A stretch of DNA of 64,000 nucleotides, from assembly GCA_023213395.1 (NCBI GenBank), contig CM041465.1, forward strand, positions 122,581,741 to 122,645,740. The letters are read 5' to 3'. Of the stretch, positions 24,121 to 35,555 are shown piece after piece (positions within the stretch are counted from its first letter, which is position 1; each line of letters begins with the position of its first letter). Under the pieces are notes generated by a model that ran no database searches, was not told where the DNA came from, and was given only the letters and a program-made list of their open reading frames with translations. Source of the stretch: Cycas panzhihuaensis. Lineage: Eukaryota > Cycadophyta. The translations under genes and the position numbers were made by a program.

Positions 24121-24650
24121 TGTTAAACCTTATGTTTACATGTTAAGCAATTATACTTTATTATTCATGTATCATTGTACTTTATGGAGTGACTTATCAC
24201 TTAAGTGATGAAGTCACATTCTTTCCTGGTGACATAACATTGTGACTTAAGGGTCAAAATGACCCTTATGCATTTTTGCTCACTTGAGAGCCCAAAAGGA
24301 CACATGTCCTACATGCAAAGGATGTAACTTGGATGTTTGACACTTGTCCAACACCTTAGGTCTCTTCTGTAACTCTATATATTGAAACCATTTCTCATGT
24401 ATCTCATATAGACTGTGAGTACTATTGTTATGCTGCCAATTTGCTAATCAAACTGTTACTCATTTGAAGATTGGAACAATTCTATCTCCTCCATATCTTA
24501 GTATTGTCTTGCTCATGCTCTTTCATGCTTTTAATTCATTCTTGCTTATTTGAATAGCTTCTTATTTTATGTCAATCATCTTCATTACAAAGCAAGATTA
24601 GTACTTCTTTCTTGATTCTGGTTATTGTAGGCTTTAAGCCCTTTCTAACA
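24121..24650 (+). repeat. Copia-B 5' LTR
   Basis: Starts TGTTAAACCTTATG, ends TTTCTAACA. Compared with the 3' LTR it has lost several bases that remove half of the LTR hairpin (near 24340) and a short ACAC segment. TATA-like CTCTATATATTG lies near 24373. Confidence 0.94.
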
Positions 24651-24667
24651 TTTGGTATCAAAGCAGC
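24651..24667 (+). other. Copia-B primer binding site
   Basis: TTTGGTATCAAAGCAGC directly follows the LTR; the core TGGTATCAAAGC differs by one base from the initiator-Met-tRNA complement. Confidence 0.92.
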
Positions 24668-24719
24668 AATAAGGTGTCATTTTCTTCTTTGATTTCCTGT
24701 TTTCTAATTAATCTTGTAA

Positions 24720-24774
24720 GGGTTTACAAACCCTTAGTGATGACCTTCACTCTCTGAAGGCGATTCAAGGCTTG
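24720..24774 (+). other. Conserved leader motif (Copia-B copy)
   Basis: A block that begins with the small hairpin GGGTTTACAAACCC and continues through GATGACCTTCACTCTCTGAA to CAAGG. It recurs at 39476-39529 and 63066-63117 at about the same distance (55-80 nt) after the PBS. See findings. Confidence 0.8.
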
Positions 24775-25020
24775 TTTGTCATTTTTTCTTTAGCAGATCT
24801 AAGCATTTTGAAGTCATTTGCAGGCAACTGTTCACTCATTTTAAGGTCTGAAATTGTTTCAGACATATATGCAGGGTGTAACACTCACTGTTATCAAAAA
24901 ATAATGATTTTTTCTTATTTTTTTCTCAAAAAAATTTATTTTTTGCAAGAAGAGGGACAGATCTGAGAGACCTGACTATTTTGTGATTATAAATCAGTCT
25001 TATGAATATTATTTGTGGTT

Positions 25021-25400
25021 TGTATTTGGGAACATGAAATAATACACAAATGTTCCCATCCACAGAATCTTTAACCATACACAGCAAGCAAACAAGAGTA
25101 CACACAAAAAATAAATGCACAATACACATGATTTATGTGGAAAAACCCTTTTGAGAAAAAACCCACCACAAAAGGATCCTTGATGGATCACATTGATTAT
25201 TTCACAATGGCTTGATACAATGATTCTTGGATGTAGAATACACAAGGCCTCAAGGCATTTATACTCTTCCCAAGAGGTGCCACTCGATTAAGATTGCGGC
25301 CCTCCAAATAAGTCACACCTTTTTGGCTTTACACCTTTTCAGTTAATTAAACCACATTAACATTAACTAAGTGGCTTAATAATTAACTGCCATATTAACA
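25021..25400 (-). repeat. Copia-C 3' LTR (minus orientation)
   Basis: On the plus strand it starts TGTATTTGGGAACATG and ends ATATTAACA. It matches 31058-31432 over its length, including the shared segment ACACAAGGCCTCAAGGCATT. Confidence 0.92.
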
Positions 25401-25603
25401 TCCCCACTTAATGTGAATGTGGGGAGCCTACCAATTGCAACAGTTATGTTATCACAAAGGCTAGAACTATTATGTAGCTTCTTTATCCTTGTCGATACAT
25501 CCCCCCTCAAGGATAACATTGGTTAGTCCACATCTGGTACACATCTTCGTGAATTGATCTTTAGTGAGAGGTTTGGTGAATATGTCCACAGGTTGGAATT
25601 CAC

Positions 25604-25998
25604 TCAGACAGTAGTCGACCTACAACTTCCTCGATTTGATCTGTTCACGAATGTAATGGTGCTAAATCTCAATGTGCTTCGTATGTGCATGAAACTCTGG
25701 ATTCTTCGATAGGCAAATGGTACTTTGATTATAAACAAAGCTAACCGATTGTCCATTTGAAACTCCAAGAGACCTTGCAACCATACAACTTCCTCTGCAC
25801 TCGCACTGAGTTCTTGATACTCTGCCTCTGTAGAAGAGAGTGCCACTGTTTGCTGCTTCTTCGACTACCACGAAACAAATCCATTTCCAACACCAAACAA
25901 ATATCCAGCAGTGGACTTCCGATCATCAGAATCTCCTCCCCAATCAGCATCTGTGTAGCCATGCAACTATATCTCTTCTCTATGGTATTCGAGACCAA
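25604..25998 (-). pseudogene. pol: Copia-C RNase H
   Basis: Copia RNase H signature ALSSTEAEYQELSASAEEVV, followed by WLQGLLEF and, in a neighbouring frame, NPEFHAHTKHIE. The region is split over frames (25871-25662 and 25846-25604), so at least one frameshift is present. RNase H degrades the RNA strand during reverse transcription. Confidence 0.88.
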
Positions 25999-26146
25999 GA
26001 TTAATTGTCCCCTTCAAATACTTCAGAATCTGCTTCGTTGCAACCAAATGAGGTTCCTGAGGATTCTGTATGTAGCGGGAAACCAACCCGACAGCGTATG
26101 TGATATCTGGCCTCGTATGAGTCAAGTAGATCAGACTCCCTACCAA

Positions 26147-27109
26147 CTAGCGATACTTTGTGCCATCCATAGAGGATTTGGCCATATCCTTTTGCAACTT
26201 TGCACCTTTTACACATGGTGTTGCAACTGGTTTGCAATTCTGCATTCCGAATTTCTCCAACAAGTTCTTCACATATTGAGATTGCAACAACACAATCCTG
26301 ACATCCATCTGCTTGACCTGAATGCCCAAGAAGTAGTGAAGTCTGTCGAGGTCTGTCATGTCAAATGAAGCTTCCAGATCGGATTTGACTTTAGCAATAG
26401 CCTTGCCACAGTTACCGTCGATGACCAAATCATCCACATACACTACACAAGCAACTACTGGAGTCCCTCTTCTCTTCACATGCAGATTTAGGTCGAGTTC
26501 TGAAATCTCAAAACTTTTAGCTTTCAACTCCGAATCCTTTTTTTCATACCAAGCACGAGGTGCTTGTTTCAAGGCATAGATTGACTTCTTCAAACAGCAC
26601 ACAAGATGTTCCTAGCCATCCTTAACGAATCCCAGAGACTGTGGCATGTAAATCTCCTCTTTTAGATCTCCATTAAGGAACGTGGACTTGACGTCCATCT
26701 GATGTAACTCCCAACCATAAGTTGCTGCTAAGGAAATGAGCAAACAGGCCATTGTTATTCTGGAGACTGGTGCAAACGTCTCCTCATAGTCAATTCCTTC
26801 TTTCTGCTTAAATCCCTGCGTAACAAGTCTGGCCTTATACTTGTCCACCTCTTTATCGAAGTGGAACTTTGTGTTGTAGACCCACTTGCATCCCACACGG
26901 TTCTTCGTTAAAGGTAGTGGAACTAAATCCCACGTGTCATTCTTTAGCAGAGAACTATACTCCTCCTCCATTGCAGCTCTCCATCTTGGATCTCCTTTCA
27001 CTTCATCGAACGAATCAGGATTACTGGAGTCGTTGGTGTCTACCAATAGAGTTCGATTAGCATGTTGACTTCGTGTTCTTCGATCATCAGTTAAGGTATG
27101 CATTGCCAC
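26147..27109 (-). pseudogene. pol: Copia-C reverse transcriptase
   Basis: Read on the minus strand in two adjoining frames (27109-26612, then 26602-26147). The first has RWRAAMEEEYSSLLKNDTWD, GCKWVYNTKF, EGIDYEETFAPVSRI and MDVKSTFLNGDLKEEIYMPQ. The second has LKQAPRAWY and the active site VVYVDDLVIDGN with YVDD intact, then LHYFLGIQV. A single stop separates the halves (TAG where the relatives read a sense codon). This is one of the better preserved RTs in the window. Confidence 0.92.
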
Positions 27110-27282
27110 ACCGAAATCTTCTAGAGTTTTCCTTGTCTAAGGTATTGAAGGACCGATTGTTGGAGGTACTTCATCTCACGGTAGCTCCTCACTATTACTC
27201 GTCCCACTTAATCCTACTTTCTCAGGTGTTCCAGCGACTGGCTCATTGTCCTCTTTGCTTGATGAATATGGGAATGGAAGAC

Positions 27283-27301
27283 GGGGGGGGGGGGGGGGGG
27301 G
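27283..27301 (+). repeat. Run of 19 consecutive G
   Basis: An uninterrupted G19 on the plus strand, which is C19 on the coding strand of Copia-C, in the variable linker between integrase and RT. Such runs are unstable and hard to sequence, so the exact length is doubtful. Confidence 0.85.
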
Positions 27302-27321
27302 TAAAAAGGCTCCTCTGATGA

Positions 27322-28203
27322 TCAGTCAACATGATATGTCGATGTCTCATCAAATTTTACATCCCGACTAACCACAATTTTCTCCCCCTGTGGATCCCAT
27401 AGTCTGTAGCCTTTGTTCTTCATGCTATATCCCATGAATATGCACTTCGGACTCTTCCAATCTAGCTTCTTACGAGTATCATCAGGGATGTGAGCGTATG
27501 CAATACACCCAAACGTTCTTAAATGGATAATGACAGGCTTACGACTGGTCCATTTTTCTTTGGGAATCATGCTGTAAATTGCTTGAGTGGGTACCTGGTT
27601 CAAAATATAAACGGCAGTCGCCACAGCTTCTGCCCAAAACTTTAGTGGTAGGTTTTTAGGATGCACCATACACCTCACCATCTCCATCATGGTACAGTTT
27701 TTTCTTTCAGCAACTCCGTTTTGTTGCAGGGTATACAGGATCGTCAATTCTCACTTTATACCATGATTGTGGCAGAACTGATTGAACGCATGGTTGCTGT
27801 ATTCCTTGCCATTATCACTTCTTAACAACTTTATTTTCTTATCACATTTATTTTTAACCATCGCTTTCCAGTCACGAAAATGATCAAACACATCTGACTT
27901 GTTCTTGAGAAAGTAAACCCAGGCCTTCCTGATGTAGTCACCTACAAATACAAGGGTGTACCGAGCTCCAGACATCAAAGGGTTAGAAAGAGGACCCATT
28001 ATGTCTAAATGTACAGGCTCCAGCTTCTCCTTGGCTCTCCAAGCATTATCCCAAGTAAAAGGGTAGTGGTGGTGCTTGCCATGCATACACCCTTCGCACA
28101 CACCATCTAAGCAGGTAAACGACGACAATCCTTCCACCATCTTCAACCTCTTCAACAGTGCAATACTCCTGTAATTAAGTTGACTGAGGCGGTTGTGCCA
28201 CAA
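27322..28203 (-). pseudogene. pol: Copia-C integrase
   Basis: Frames 28203-27751 and 27747-27322, separated by one stop. The N-terminal zinc site reads WHNRLSQL, then CEGCMHGK; the second His of the HHCC motif (usually RLGH) is Gln. The catalytic core has LDIMGPLSNP, LRSDNGKEYSN and the Glu box QQNGVAERKN, so D, D and E are all retained. The C-terminal part has RTFGCIAYAHIPDDTRKKLD and IFMGYS. It would insert the cDNA; the broken zinc site and stop suggest it is inactive. Confidence 0.92.
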
Positions 28204-28232
28204 CTTACGTCATCTGCGTTGGCAACAAAGGG

Positions 28233-28600
28233 TTAGGACTTCTTTTGAGATTGAAACTTTTTAAACACCCAGAAGTTGTCCCTGACTTTCCCAGTAGCTA
28301 TGACAGCAAATTCCTGTTTCGGATCCTTAATCAGGCATTTGTCATCATAGAGCTCCACCTTCATACCTTGTTTGCAGACCTTCCAGACTGAAAGAAGGTT
28401 CAACTGCATCTTCGACACATAATACACCCTGGTAAATTTACTTCCTGCAATGGAAACTTCACTGATACCTTCTACTGGCAAGATGCGAGCATCTCTAAGG
28501 ACAATCTCAGCACCACTTTGATTTGAAGTCATCGTATCAAAGTTCCGCCTCAGGTAAGAAATGTGCTTCTACACTCCAAAGTTAAGCACCCAATAATCTC
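28233..28600 (-). pseudogene. pol: Copia-C protease region
   Basis: Downstream of gag the minus strand reads WVLNFGV, a stop, then KHISYLRRNFDTM. Copia proteases have WVLDSGAS.H here, so the catalytic Asp is now Asn, the Ser-Gly pair is altered and a stop follows. The following frame (28532-28233) has LPVEGISEVSIAG and LLSVWKVCKQGMKVELYDDK, the usual sequence between protease and integrase. Confidence 0.85.
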
Positions 28601-29443
28601 TCCGATCTGATTCGACTATAAGGCTTTTGCTCGGACGTAGTGAGCAGCGATGTTCTTCCCTTTATCATCCAGGTTGACTTTGCAGTTGTCACGTCACTTG
28701 AACCAACAATTCTTCTCACGGTGACCATCTTTCTTGCAATAATTGCATTTCTCGTTGAACTTCTTTTTATCATGCAAACTTTCTCCTGACCTATATCTGA
28801 TCTTCTCCTCCTTAGTGGCCTCCTTCCTCTGAGTTTTCATGGCTAGGGCCTGACTTGAACCTGAACCTCCAAGCATACCGAGATGTTTGAGCTTGGCATC
28901 CTCTGCTAGAATCAAGTTTTTAAGCCCATCAAACGTCTATGCTTCCATCACTTCATCCCTACCATAAATGGTTTGGAATGTGGTGAAGGAAGTTGGCAGT
29001 TTCAACATGATTATTGCGAATAACAATGCATCATCAATCGAGTTTGGCTTCAGTTCCTCTAGCTTATTCTTCAAGTCTATAATCTTGTTAAGGTAGGAGC
29101 TGATGTTGTTCTCATCCTCCACATGCGAGTTAAGTAACTCCAACATCAGTGCAAGACACCTATTCGTTTACTTCTTTTCAAATGTATCACACAGTTTTGT
29201 CCATATCTCATCCAGTTCGTCTAAATTGTGAACCAACGCTCTCTGGTCTGATGCTAATGACAGTTTCAACAGTCCCACAGCCATAAATTTCTTCTCTTCG
29301 AGATGAATTCACTCCTTATGGTCTAATGGAATCGCATCCACTTTCGCCTTGGTGATACCCCAGAGTTGATTCACCATCAAAATAAGCTCCATATTGGCCT
29401 TCCACTCGCTGAAATTGTTACCATTGAAGATAACTTTGGGCAT
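28582..29443 (-). pseudogene. gag: Copia-C gag
   Basis: ATG at 29443 opens MPKVIFNGNNFSEWKANMEL, a typical copia gag start. Stops occur near 29310 (after PLDHKE) and 29170. Then comes LNSHVEDENNISSYLNKIID, the conserved gag core (29146-28937), and a CCHC zinc knuckle CNYCKKDGHREKNC intact around 28750-28700. Gag builds the particle and the knuckle binds RNA. Confidence 0.9.
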
Positions 29444-31044
29444 AATGCACTCTATCTCGAGAAACGGGCTTCAATATGAAACAATCGACACCAAAAACGA
29501 ACGTTTGCAGGACAAAATTCCATGTGTCCTCCTCAAGCTCACGAGCACGCTTCTAAGGGTACCCAACACCGACTATACCCACGTTAAGTGAGCCACCGAC
29601 TATTTATGCCTCATCAACAATCAACAAACGGCCTTTAAATTGCCATGTAAATGTCACAACCGACACAAATAAAGGCTTAAAAAACCGTGCTCCAAATCAA
29701 AGGACGGCTCCACAAGCGATGATGCATGGTCTCCAAGTCACCAAACACGATAATTCTCCTCGATCCACGCTGAAAACGGCTTACGAGGGGTCTTAAACGA
29801 TTCAAATAACTTCACACTATGTTGAAATATGTCCTATCAATGGTATAAGGGGTCCCTTTTATATTTTTTCATTGAGGGGAATATGCCAAAAGGCATATTC
29901 TAGAGTTTGCGACTTTTTAAAAAAGGGGCCGTGACTTTTCACTTAAAGCACATGTTGTAAATCAAGTTACAACATATACTAAGGTTTTATCAACCAAAGT
30001 GATATCAAATATTATTGATATGTGACTCTTGATATCCTGATTTCTCTCCCATAGCCATTTATACTATTGCGGCAACTGCAACTTGCATTGCCAATTGGTT
30101 GGACCAGCGTTGGCTATTGCGGGTTTGCACTCACCCGTATGGCTGGTACACAGCCCAGACAGAGCCCACCCAGCATGTATAAGCTCCCAGCGATGAGGAA
30201 AGACACCCAGCCAAGGAGAAAGACACTCAGCCAAGAGGAAATGCACCCAGCCACCAATAATCAGCGCTCAATTAATAAGAACAATGGCTAGCCATCACCA
30301 ATTAGCGCTCAGATAGTGAGGAAAATGCCCAAACACACTATAGTGTACTCGCCCAGACTTAGTACAGTTGTAACAACCTTAAATCATGTACACAAGTCTC
30401 CTAAATGGCGCATAATCAACCCAGCTATCTCTTAACACCCAAATGCAGGCTCAAAAATACATTTCCAGTAGAGATATGTGGTCACATACCCAAAACAAGA
30501 GGCACTATAACTCAAAATTACAACAGAAGATGCTTGGGGCTGCTATATACATAGTCTAATCTCAATATAGAGGACTGAAAACGTTCCAAGAAGGCTCCAA
30601 TCTCTCCCTTATACAGACTAGTCATAGGTATATCCAGAAAACAACACCCCTTTTTTGAATTTTATAGTGTTTTTAATGGGTAAATACCCGACTTACGTGT
30701 ACGCTTTGATGGTTGTCCTTAAAGTCGTTGAATCACCATCAACGCATGCTCTGTCGGCTTGAATTACTACTACAGTTCTTCAACCGACTTCGGATAACCC
30801 CCCCTGAGCCAACTCCAACCACAAACGTGGTCTTCACGCCTGAATATCGACTCCAATGAACCCTTATTCTTCGTTAAGTAGTGAATTTCACAACTTCAAC
30901 CACCACCGATTCAATGTGCCTGCTTCTACACGTTGTTGGGGTTGATGGACCCTCAAGACTCGTCTTGGGTTAGACGGCATTACCCGGCAACCAACGATCC
31001 CACCGCCCTACTCAACGTCGAGCTTCAACTGTGTAGGACCCTAT
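29444..31044 (-). other. Copia-C leader region
   Basis: About 1.6 kb between the PBS and gag of Copia-C with no recognised protein. It includes three imperfect copies of a roughly 20-nt unit (GAGGAAAGACACCCAGCCAA type, 30194-30258). The sequence is less AT-rich than its surroundings. A second insertion cannot be excluded. Confidence 0.55.
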
Positions 31045-31057
31045 GGCTCTAATACCA

Positions 31058-31432
31058 TGTTCAGGAACATGAAATCATACACAAATGTTTCCATCTGCAG
31101 AATCTTTCACCATACACAGCAAGCAAACAAGAGTACACACAGAAAACAAATGCACAGTACACAGGATTTGCGTGGAAAAACCCTTTTGGGAAAAAACCCA
31201 CCACAAAAGGACCCTTGATGGATCACATTGATTATTTCACAATGGCTTGATACAATGATTCTTGGATGCTGAATACACAAGGCCTCAAGGCATTTATGCT
31301 CTCCCAAGAGGTGTCACTCGATTAGGGTTGTGACCCTCCGAATAAGTCGCACCTTTTTGGCTTCACACCTTTTCACTTAATTAAACCACAGTAACATTAA
31401 CTAAGTAGCTTAATAATTAACTATCACATTAA
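31058..31432 (-). repeat. Copia-C 5' LTR (minus orientation)
   Basis: Partner of 25021-25400. Starts TGTTCAGGAACATG on the plus strand. Its far end has lost the terminal CA seen in the other copy. The PBS lies just left at 31045-31057. Confidence 0.92.
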
Positions 31433-32994
31433 TAGTTTGCAACTAATTTGCTACAGTTTTCTAACAGTGTTGAGCGGATTAATCACTGTTTCCAGTGATT
31501 TTTACTTCAAAAACTAACATTTTTCGCTCATTTCTCTTAAATCTAGTTGGTTGTCCACTATCTGTCACTCATTGCAGGTGTGACAAGTATTAAAGAAGAT
31601 TTTGGAAGTAGTAGAGAAGGATTTTTAACCCTAGTGTGTCTGTACGGGTGTAAACTCACTCCACGACTATGCGCCTTCCATAAAAACTCATTTAGTTTGT
31701 TCACATCACAGAGTGAACAAAACTTCATGAAAATTTACATGAATATTCTTAGCCACCATACGGACCTTCCTCTAAAATCTCGTTAGAAATGGATCATTCT
31801 GGAGAGAATTTGATCCACCTGTTCACTTTCGAAGTCGTGCGGCTGCCAAACTCCACTGAATTTTATTTTTTTCAAAAAATTTCACATTTTGAAATTTATA
31901 AATCTAACTTTGGGTTTTAAAATTAAGAATATTCTTTTTTTAATAAACTTAAAGTTCCTAAATTTTATATTTTGAGTGATTTTAATATCTTTTTAATCAC
32001 TTTTTAAAGTAATTTTATAGCCTTTTTATTAATTTTTTGAGTCATTTAACACTTGATAAATTTCTACAAGTGTTATTTTACTCATTTCAAGTGATTTTTA
32101 GCATCATTTTTATTGTAAACATGAAAAAATTCATTTATTTAAGTGTTTTTTTTAAGGTTCTTTGTGTGGTGACCTAGTGCCCTAGTAAAAAAGGGTCCAA
32201 AATTTTACTCTTTTAATAAAATCACATGATTTTTGGAGGTTGGTTAGGACTATTTAAAGTCCTCACACATTGGGGTGCTTGTGTACTTTTGCAAAGTGAC
32301 TTATTTTTGCAATTAAGTGATCATTTTCTCATTAAAAGGAACCCACTTGAAGCACCACATCAAGCAAGTTCTTCATTTTTACTTGGATATTTTAGTACTT
32401 TTTTCATTTTTTAAGTGCTTTATAAAATACTCATGTTATCTTTTGATGTACTTATTTGCTTCTCTTTGAAGCCTCATTTGTAAGTTGTTCATAAAATATT
32501 TATAAAAAGTACATCATCCAAGTAAAATTTATTTAAAGTCAACTTAAATCTCTTAAAACTTGACATTAAAATGTTGTTGGAGAGACTTAAAAAAGATTAA
32601 ATCTCTGCCTCTGAAATAACCTTAAGTTTGGTGTATTCCCTAGGGGACCAACCGACCGTATGGTCAATGCACAACAATTAAGGTTTCTCGAGGAAACGGA
32701 GGTTCAAAAAGGGTGTTATTGGGGCTGTGAATCCCAAAGAAAGCACGGTATGTCCATGCAGATCTACTCTACCTGCCTTGTTCAAAATTTGACTTGATCA
32801 ACCGTTGGATCTCCTCTATAGATCAGGGTTGGACCAACTCTATAGCCTAGTCCTCCACCCCTTATTATTCTATTCAGTTATTGGATCTTCTAGTAAGATC
32901 AGGATTGTTGGCTTGTTAGAAGGTGGAACTTAAGCGACAAAAGCTTAGAGTTTCCAAGTTCATCTACTAGTTTCAAGAGTTTTACAACTTAAAC
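31433..32994 (+). other. Copia-B leader, resumed after Copia-C
   Basis: The non-coding leader continues to gag. It matches the Copia-D leader in blocks. The last part (about 32570-32810) is strongly conserved in Copia-A, B and D and contains the palindrome GACCGTATGGTC at 32654-32665. No protein is recognised in it. Confidence 0.75.
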
Positions 32995-33750
32995 ATGGTT
33001 GCTTTAAATATGCTTAATATATGTACCATAAAATTGACTGGACAAGATAATTATCAAGAATGGAAAAGACAAACACAAAATTTCTTGATAATGAATGAGT
33101 TTTGGGGATATGTTTTTGGTAAAATTCCCAAACTTGTGTTTGTACGAAGTGAGACTGATGAAAATGATGTTATTCATCCAGATCCAATTTCTGTTGCTGC
33201 TTGGGAATCCAAGGATGAAATTGCCTTGGGTTTTTTAACATATGATTATTGATGTACATGTTGATCAAAATATTGTGTGTACAAAAACTTCTAAGGAAGC
33301 TTGGGACACTTTATCTTCATTGTATGAAAGGGGAGATGAAGCTCGCATTATGATGGTTAAAGCCAAACTTTACTCTTTGAAATTTGTGAAGCCTATGTTG
33401 ACATTTTTTCTTCGATCAAAGAAATTTGTAATGAATTGAACACATTAAGCAAACCAACTTCTACAAACGAGTTTGTGACGACAATTGTGCATGCATTACC
33501 TAAAGACTACAATGGATTTATTTCATCCATTACTCGTGATGGCTCACTTTCAACAATAACTTTCAATCAACTTGAAAGTTTAATACTTCAGGAGGAGTAG
33601 ATCTACTTAAGGGAAGATGAGGAGCCATTAACATCAGGAGCATTTACATCCAAGTTGAAGGCCAAACAAGGCCCCAAACCTTCACTCACAAAAGCCAATG
33701 TCATGTGTCATTATTGTGTCAAAGTTGGCCACATAGCTCCAGAATGCCGA
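32995..33750 (+). pseudogene. gag: Copia-B gag
   Basis: ATG at 32995 opens a copia gag (LTGQDNYQEWKRQTQNFLI, PISVAAWESKDEIALGFL). A frameshift near 33240 moves it to the frame with DVHVDQNIVCTKTSKEAWDT, and another near 33400 follows. A stop occurs near 33598. The zinc knuckle CHYCVKVGHIAPEC (33706-33747) keeps the full CCHC spacing. Downstream is a Gln/Asn-rich tract with stops. Confidence 0.92.
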
Positions 33751-33903
33751 AAGAAGCAAGCTAATCTCCAACAATCACATCAATAGCAATAGAGGTAGCA
33801 ATAGCCTCGTCAACAGTTCTAGTAGCAACAACATTTCTAGCAATAGCAACAGCAACCCCCTCAACCAAATCGAGGTACTTATCGAGGAGGTCAAAGAGGA
33901 AGG

Positions 33904-34248
33904 GTGGGTTTCAAAGGTGGCAATCAACACCATTCAAATCAGTTTGCAAATGAGGATAAGCTCTTTTGCGTTTATCGCACTTCAAATGTTGATCAGACAT
34001 GGATCATCGATTTGAGGGCATCTCGTTATATGACAGAGAGTAAAGAATTCCTCTATGACATCAAAGAAGGAAGGGGTCAATCAATGACCTTTGACAACAA
34101 TGAATCTGTTCAGATTTCAGGTATAGACAAAATTGCCTCCTTTCATTCATCTTCAAATCCTACTTCAACATTTCCCACTGGAGATGCCTACCTCATTTCT
34201 TACATGGAGAAGAGTCTACTATCTGTTAGCCAATTGGACAAACAATAA
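33904..34248 (+). pseudogene. pol: Copia-B protease region
   Basis: The active-site segment near 34000 reads TWIIDLRASRYMTES, where the canonical form is D-S-G-A-S; Asp is kept but Ser-Gly are replaced by Leu-Arg. The frame ends with KSLLSVSQLDKQ and a stop at 34246-34248, a usual junction with the integrase pre-domain in which a sense codon has become TAA. Confidence 0.88.
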
Positions 34249-35270
34249 ATGAGCATTTTGTTTAAAAATGGGAAATGCATTATTAGTGACAAGTATGATC
34301 ACGTGGTAGCCATTAGTCATGAAGACCATGGACTTTATAAGATGGATACAAATAATATCACACTTGATCCAACATACTCAGTCACTCAATTAATGTCAAA
34401 GATGCAGCTTTGGCATCAACGTCTAGGCCACTTAAGCTTAGACAACATCAAGATGATGGTGAGCAAAAACATGGTGCATGGGCTTCCAAGACTTTATGGA
34501 TCAAAATGTCTTTGTGAAGCTTGTATAATGGGGATAGTCTTTTCCTAAAAGCAAAGTGTGGAATGCATCACATCCCTTGCAGTTGATCCACTTAGATTTA
34601 TGTGAACCTATGTCCATAGCATCTTTTGGAGAAGCATTGTACTATGTCTCCTTCATAGATGACTTTTCACACAAAGTTTGGGTTTACTTTATCAAACAAA
34701 AATTTAAAACATTTCAAAAGTTCAAGGAATTCAAACTAGAAGTGGAGAATGAATCTCATTATTCAATCAAGATTCTGAGGTTAAACAATGGATGTGAATT
34801 CACTTCAAAGGAATTCATCCAATTTTGCAAGGATAACGATATTCAGAGACAGCTCACAGTTTCTCATACTCCTCAACAAAATGGAGTCTCCAAGCGAATG
34901 AACAACACTTTGGCAAACAAAGCCAAAGCTATGATGCATGCAAATGGACTATCTCAATCATATTGGGCAGAAGCATTCCACACAGCTGCCTATGTGACAA
35001 ATCACTGACATCACACCAGAGGAGGCTTGGTCTAGCAAAAAGCCTATTGTTAGCCATTTGAGGACTTTTGGGTGCATTGCATGCATGCACATCCTCAATC
35101 AACAAAGATCTAAATTAGATAAATATAGTCTTAAATGTATCTTTGTAGGCTATGCCATTCATAGTAAGGCATACAAATTGTATGATCCCATTGCTAAGAA
35201 AATTCCTCTCTCAAAAAATGTAATCTTTGCTGAAAATGATCACAAGGAGTTAGAACCAACATCCATCTAA
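34249..35270 (+). pseudogene. pol: Copia-B integrase
   Basis: The pre-integrase and HHCC zinc domain are intact (LWHQRLGHLSLDNIKMM, then CLCEACIMG). A frameshift near 34545 joins the core. The second catalytic Asp is lost: LRLNNGCEFTSKEF replaces the usual SDNGGEFTS. The Glu is also lost: QQNGVSKRMN instead of ERMN. A second frameshift near 35005 precedes the C-terminal part (HLRTFGCIACMHI, CIFVGYAIHSKAYKLYD). With two of three catalytic residues changed it cannot be active. Confidence 0.92.
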
Positions 35271-35555
35271 CCTCCTATTAACAAAGGTTAAATGATTGTT
35301 GAGGACTTCCTTCCCTCTCAATCTTCTACACCATGTACATCATTTGCATCGGCTGTCCCTTCTACATCATCAGGGTCTACTCCACTTGATCCTAGCACAT
35401 CTTCTGTTGATCAACCACTTAGACCAAAAGATCTTGAGGTTCAAATAACATTAGTCAAGAAGTTGCCCAAATGGTACACTCAGACTATTCAGGACAGCCA
35501 AATTGTTGAAAGAAAATATCCATCTAAGATGTGATAGCAAACCAATTATGCACTT

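Larger units (their letters stand above)
25021..31432 (-). mobile_element. Copia-C: minus-strand Ty1/copia nested in the Copia-B leader
   Basis: LTRs 25021-25400 and 31058-31432 flank a minus-strand gag-pol. A reversed PBS (GGCTCTAATACCA, 31045-31057) adjoins the right LTR, which is therefore 5', and the complement of a polypurine tract (TCCCCACTTAA, 25401-25411) adjoins the left. The flanks TGGTT (25016-25020) and TAGTT (31433-31437) look like a TSD with one mismatch. Joining the flanks restores sequence similar to the uninterrupted Copia-D leader near 39735-39790. Domain order and sequence show a different copia family from A, B and D. The proteins are largely readable but broken. Confidence 0.93.

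Noticed and set aside
25757-26368. 203-codon plus-strand frame, the second longest in the window
   Set aside because: It lies antisense to the Copia-C RT and RNase H, whose minus-strand motifs (YVDD, STEAEY) are unmistakable; the plus-strand frame has no motif.
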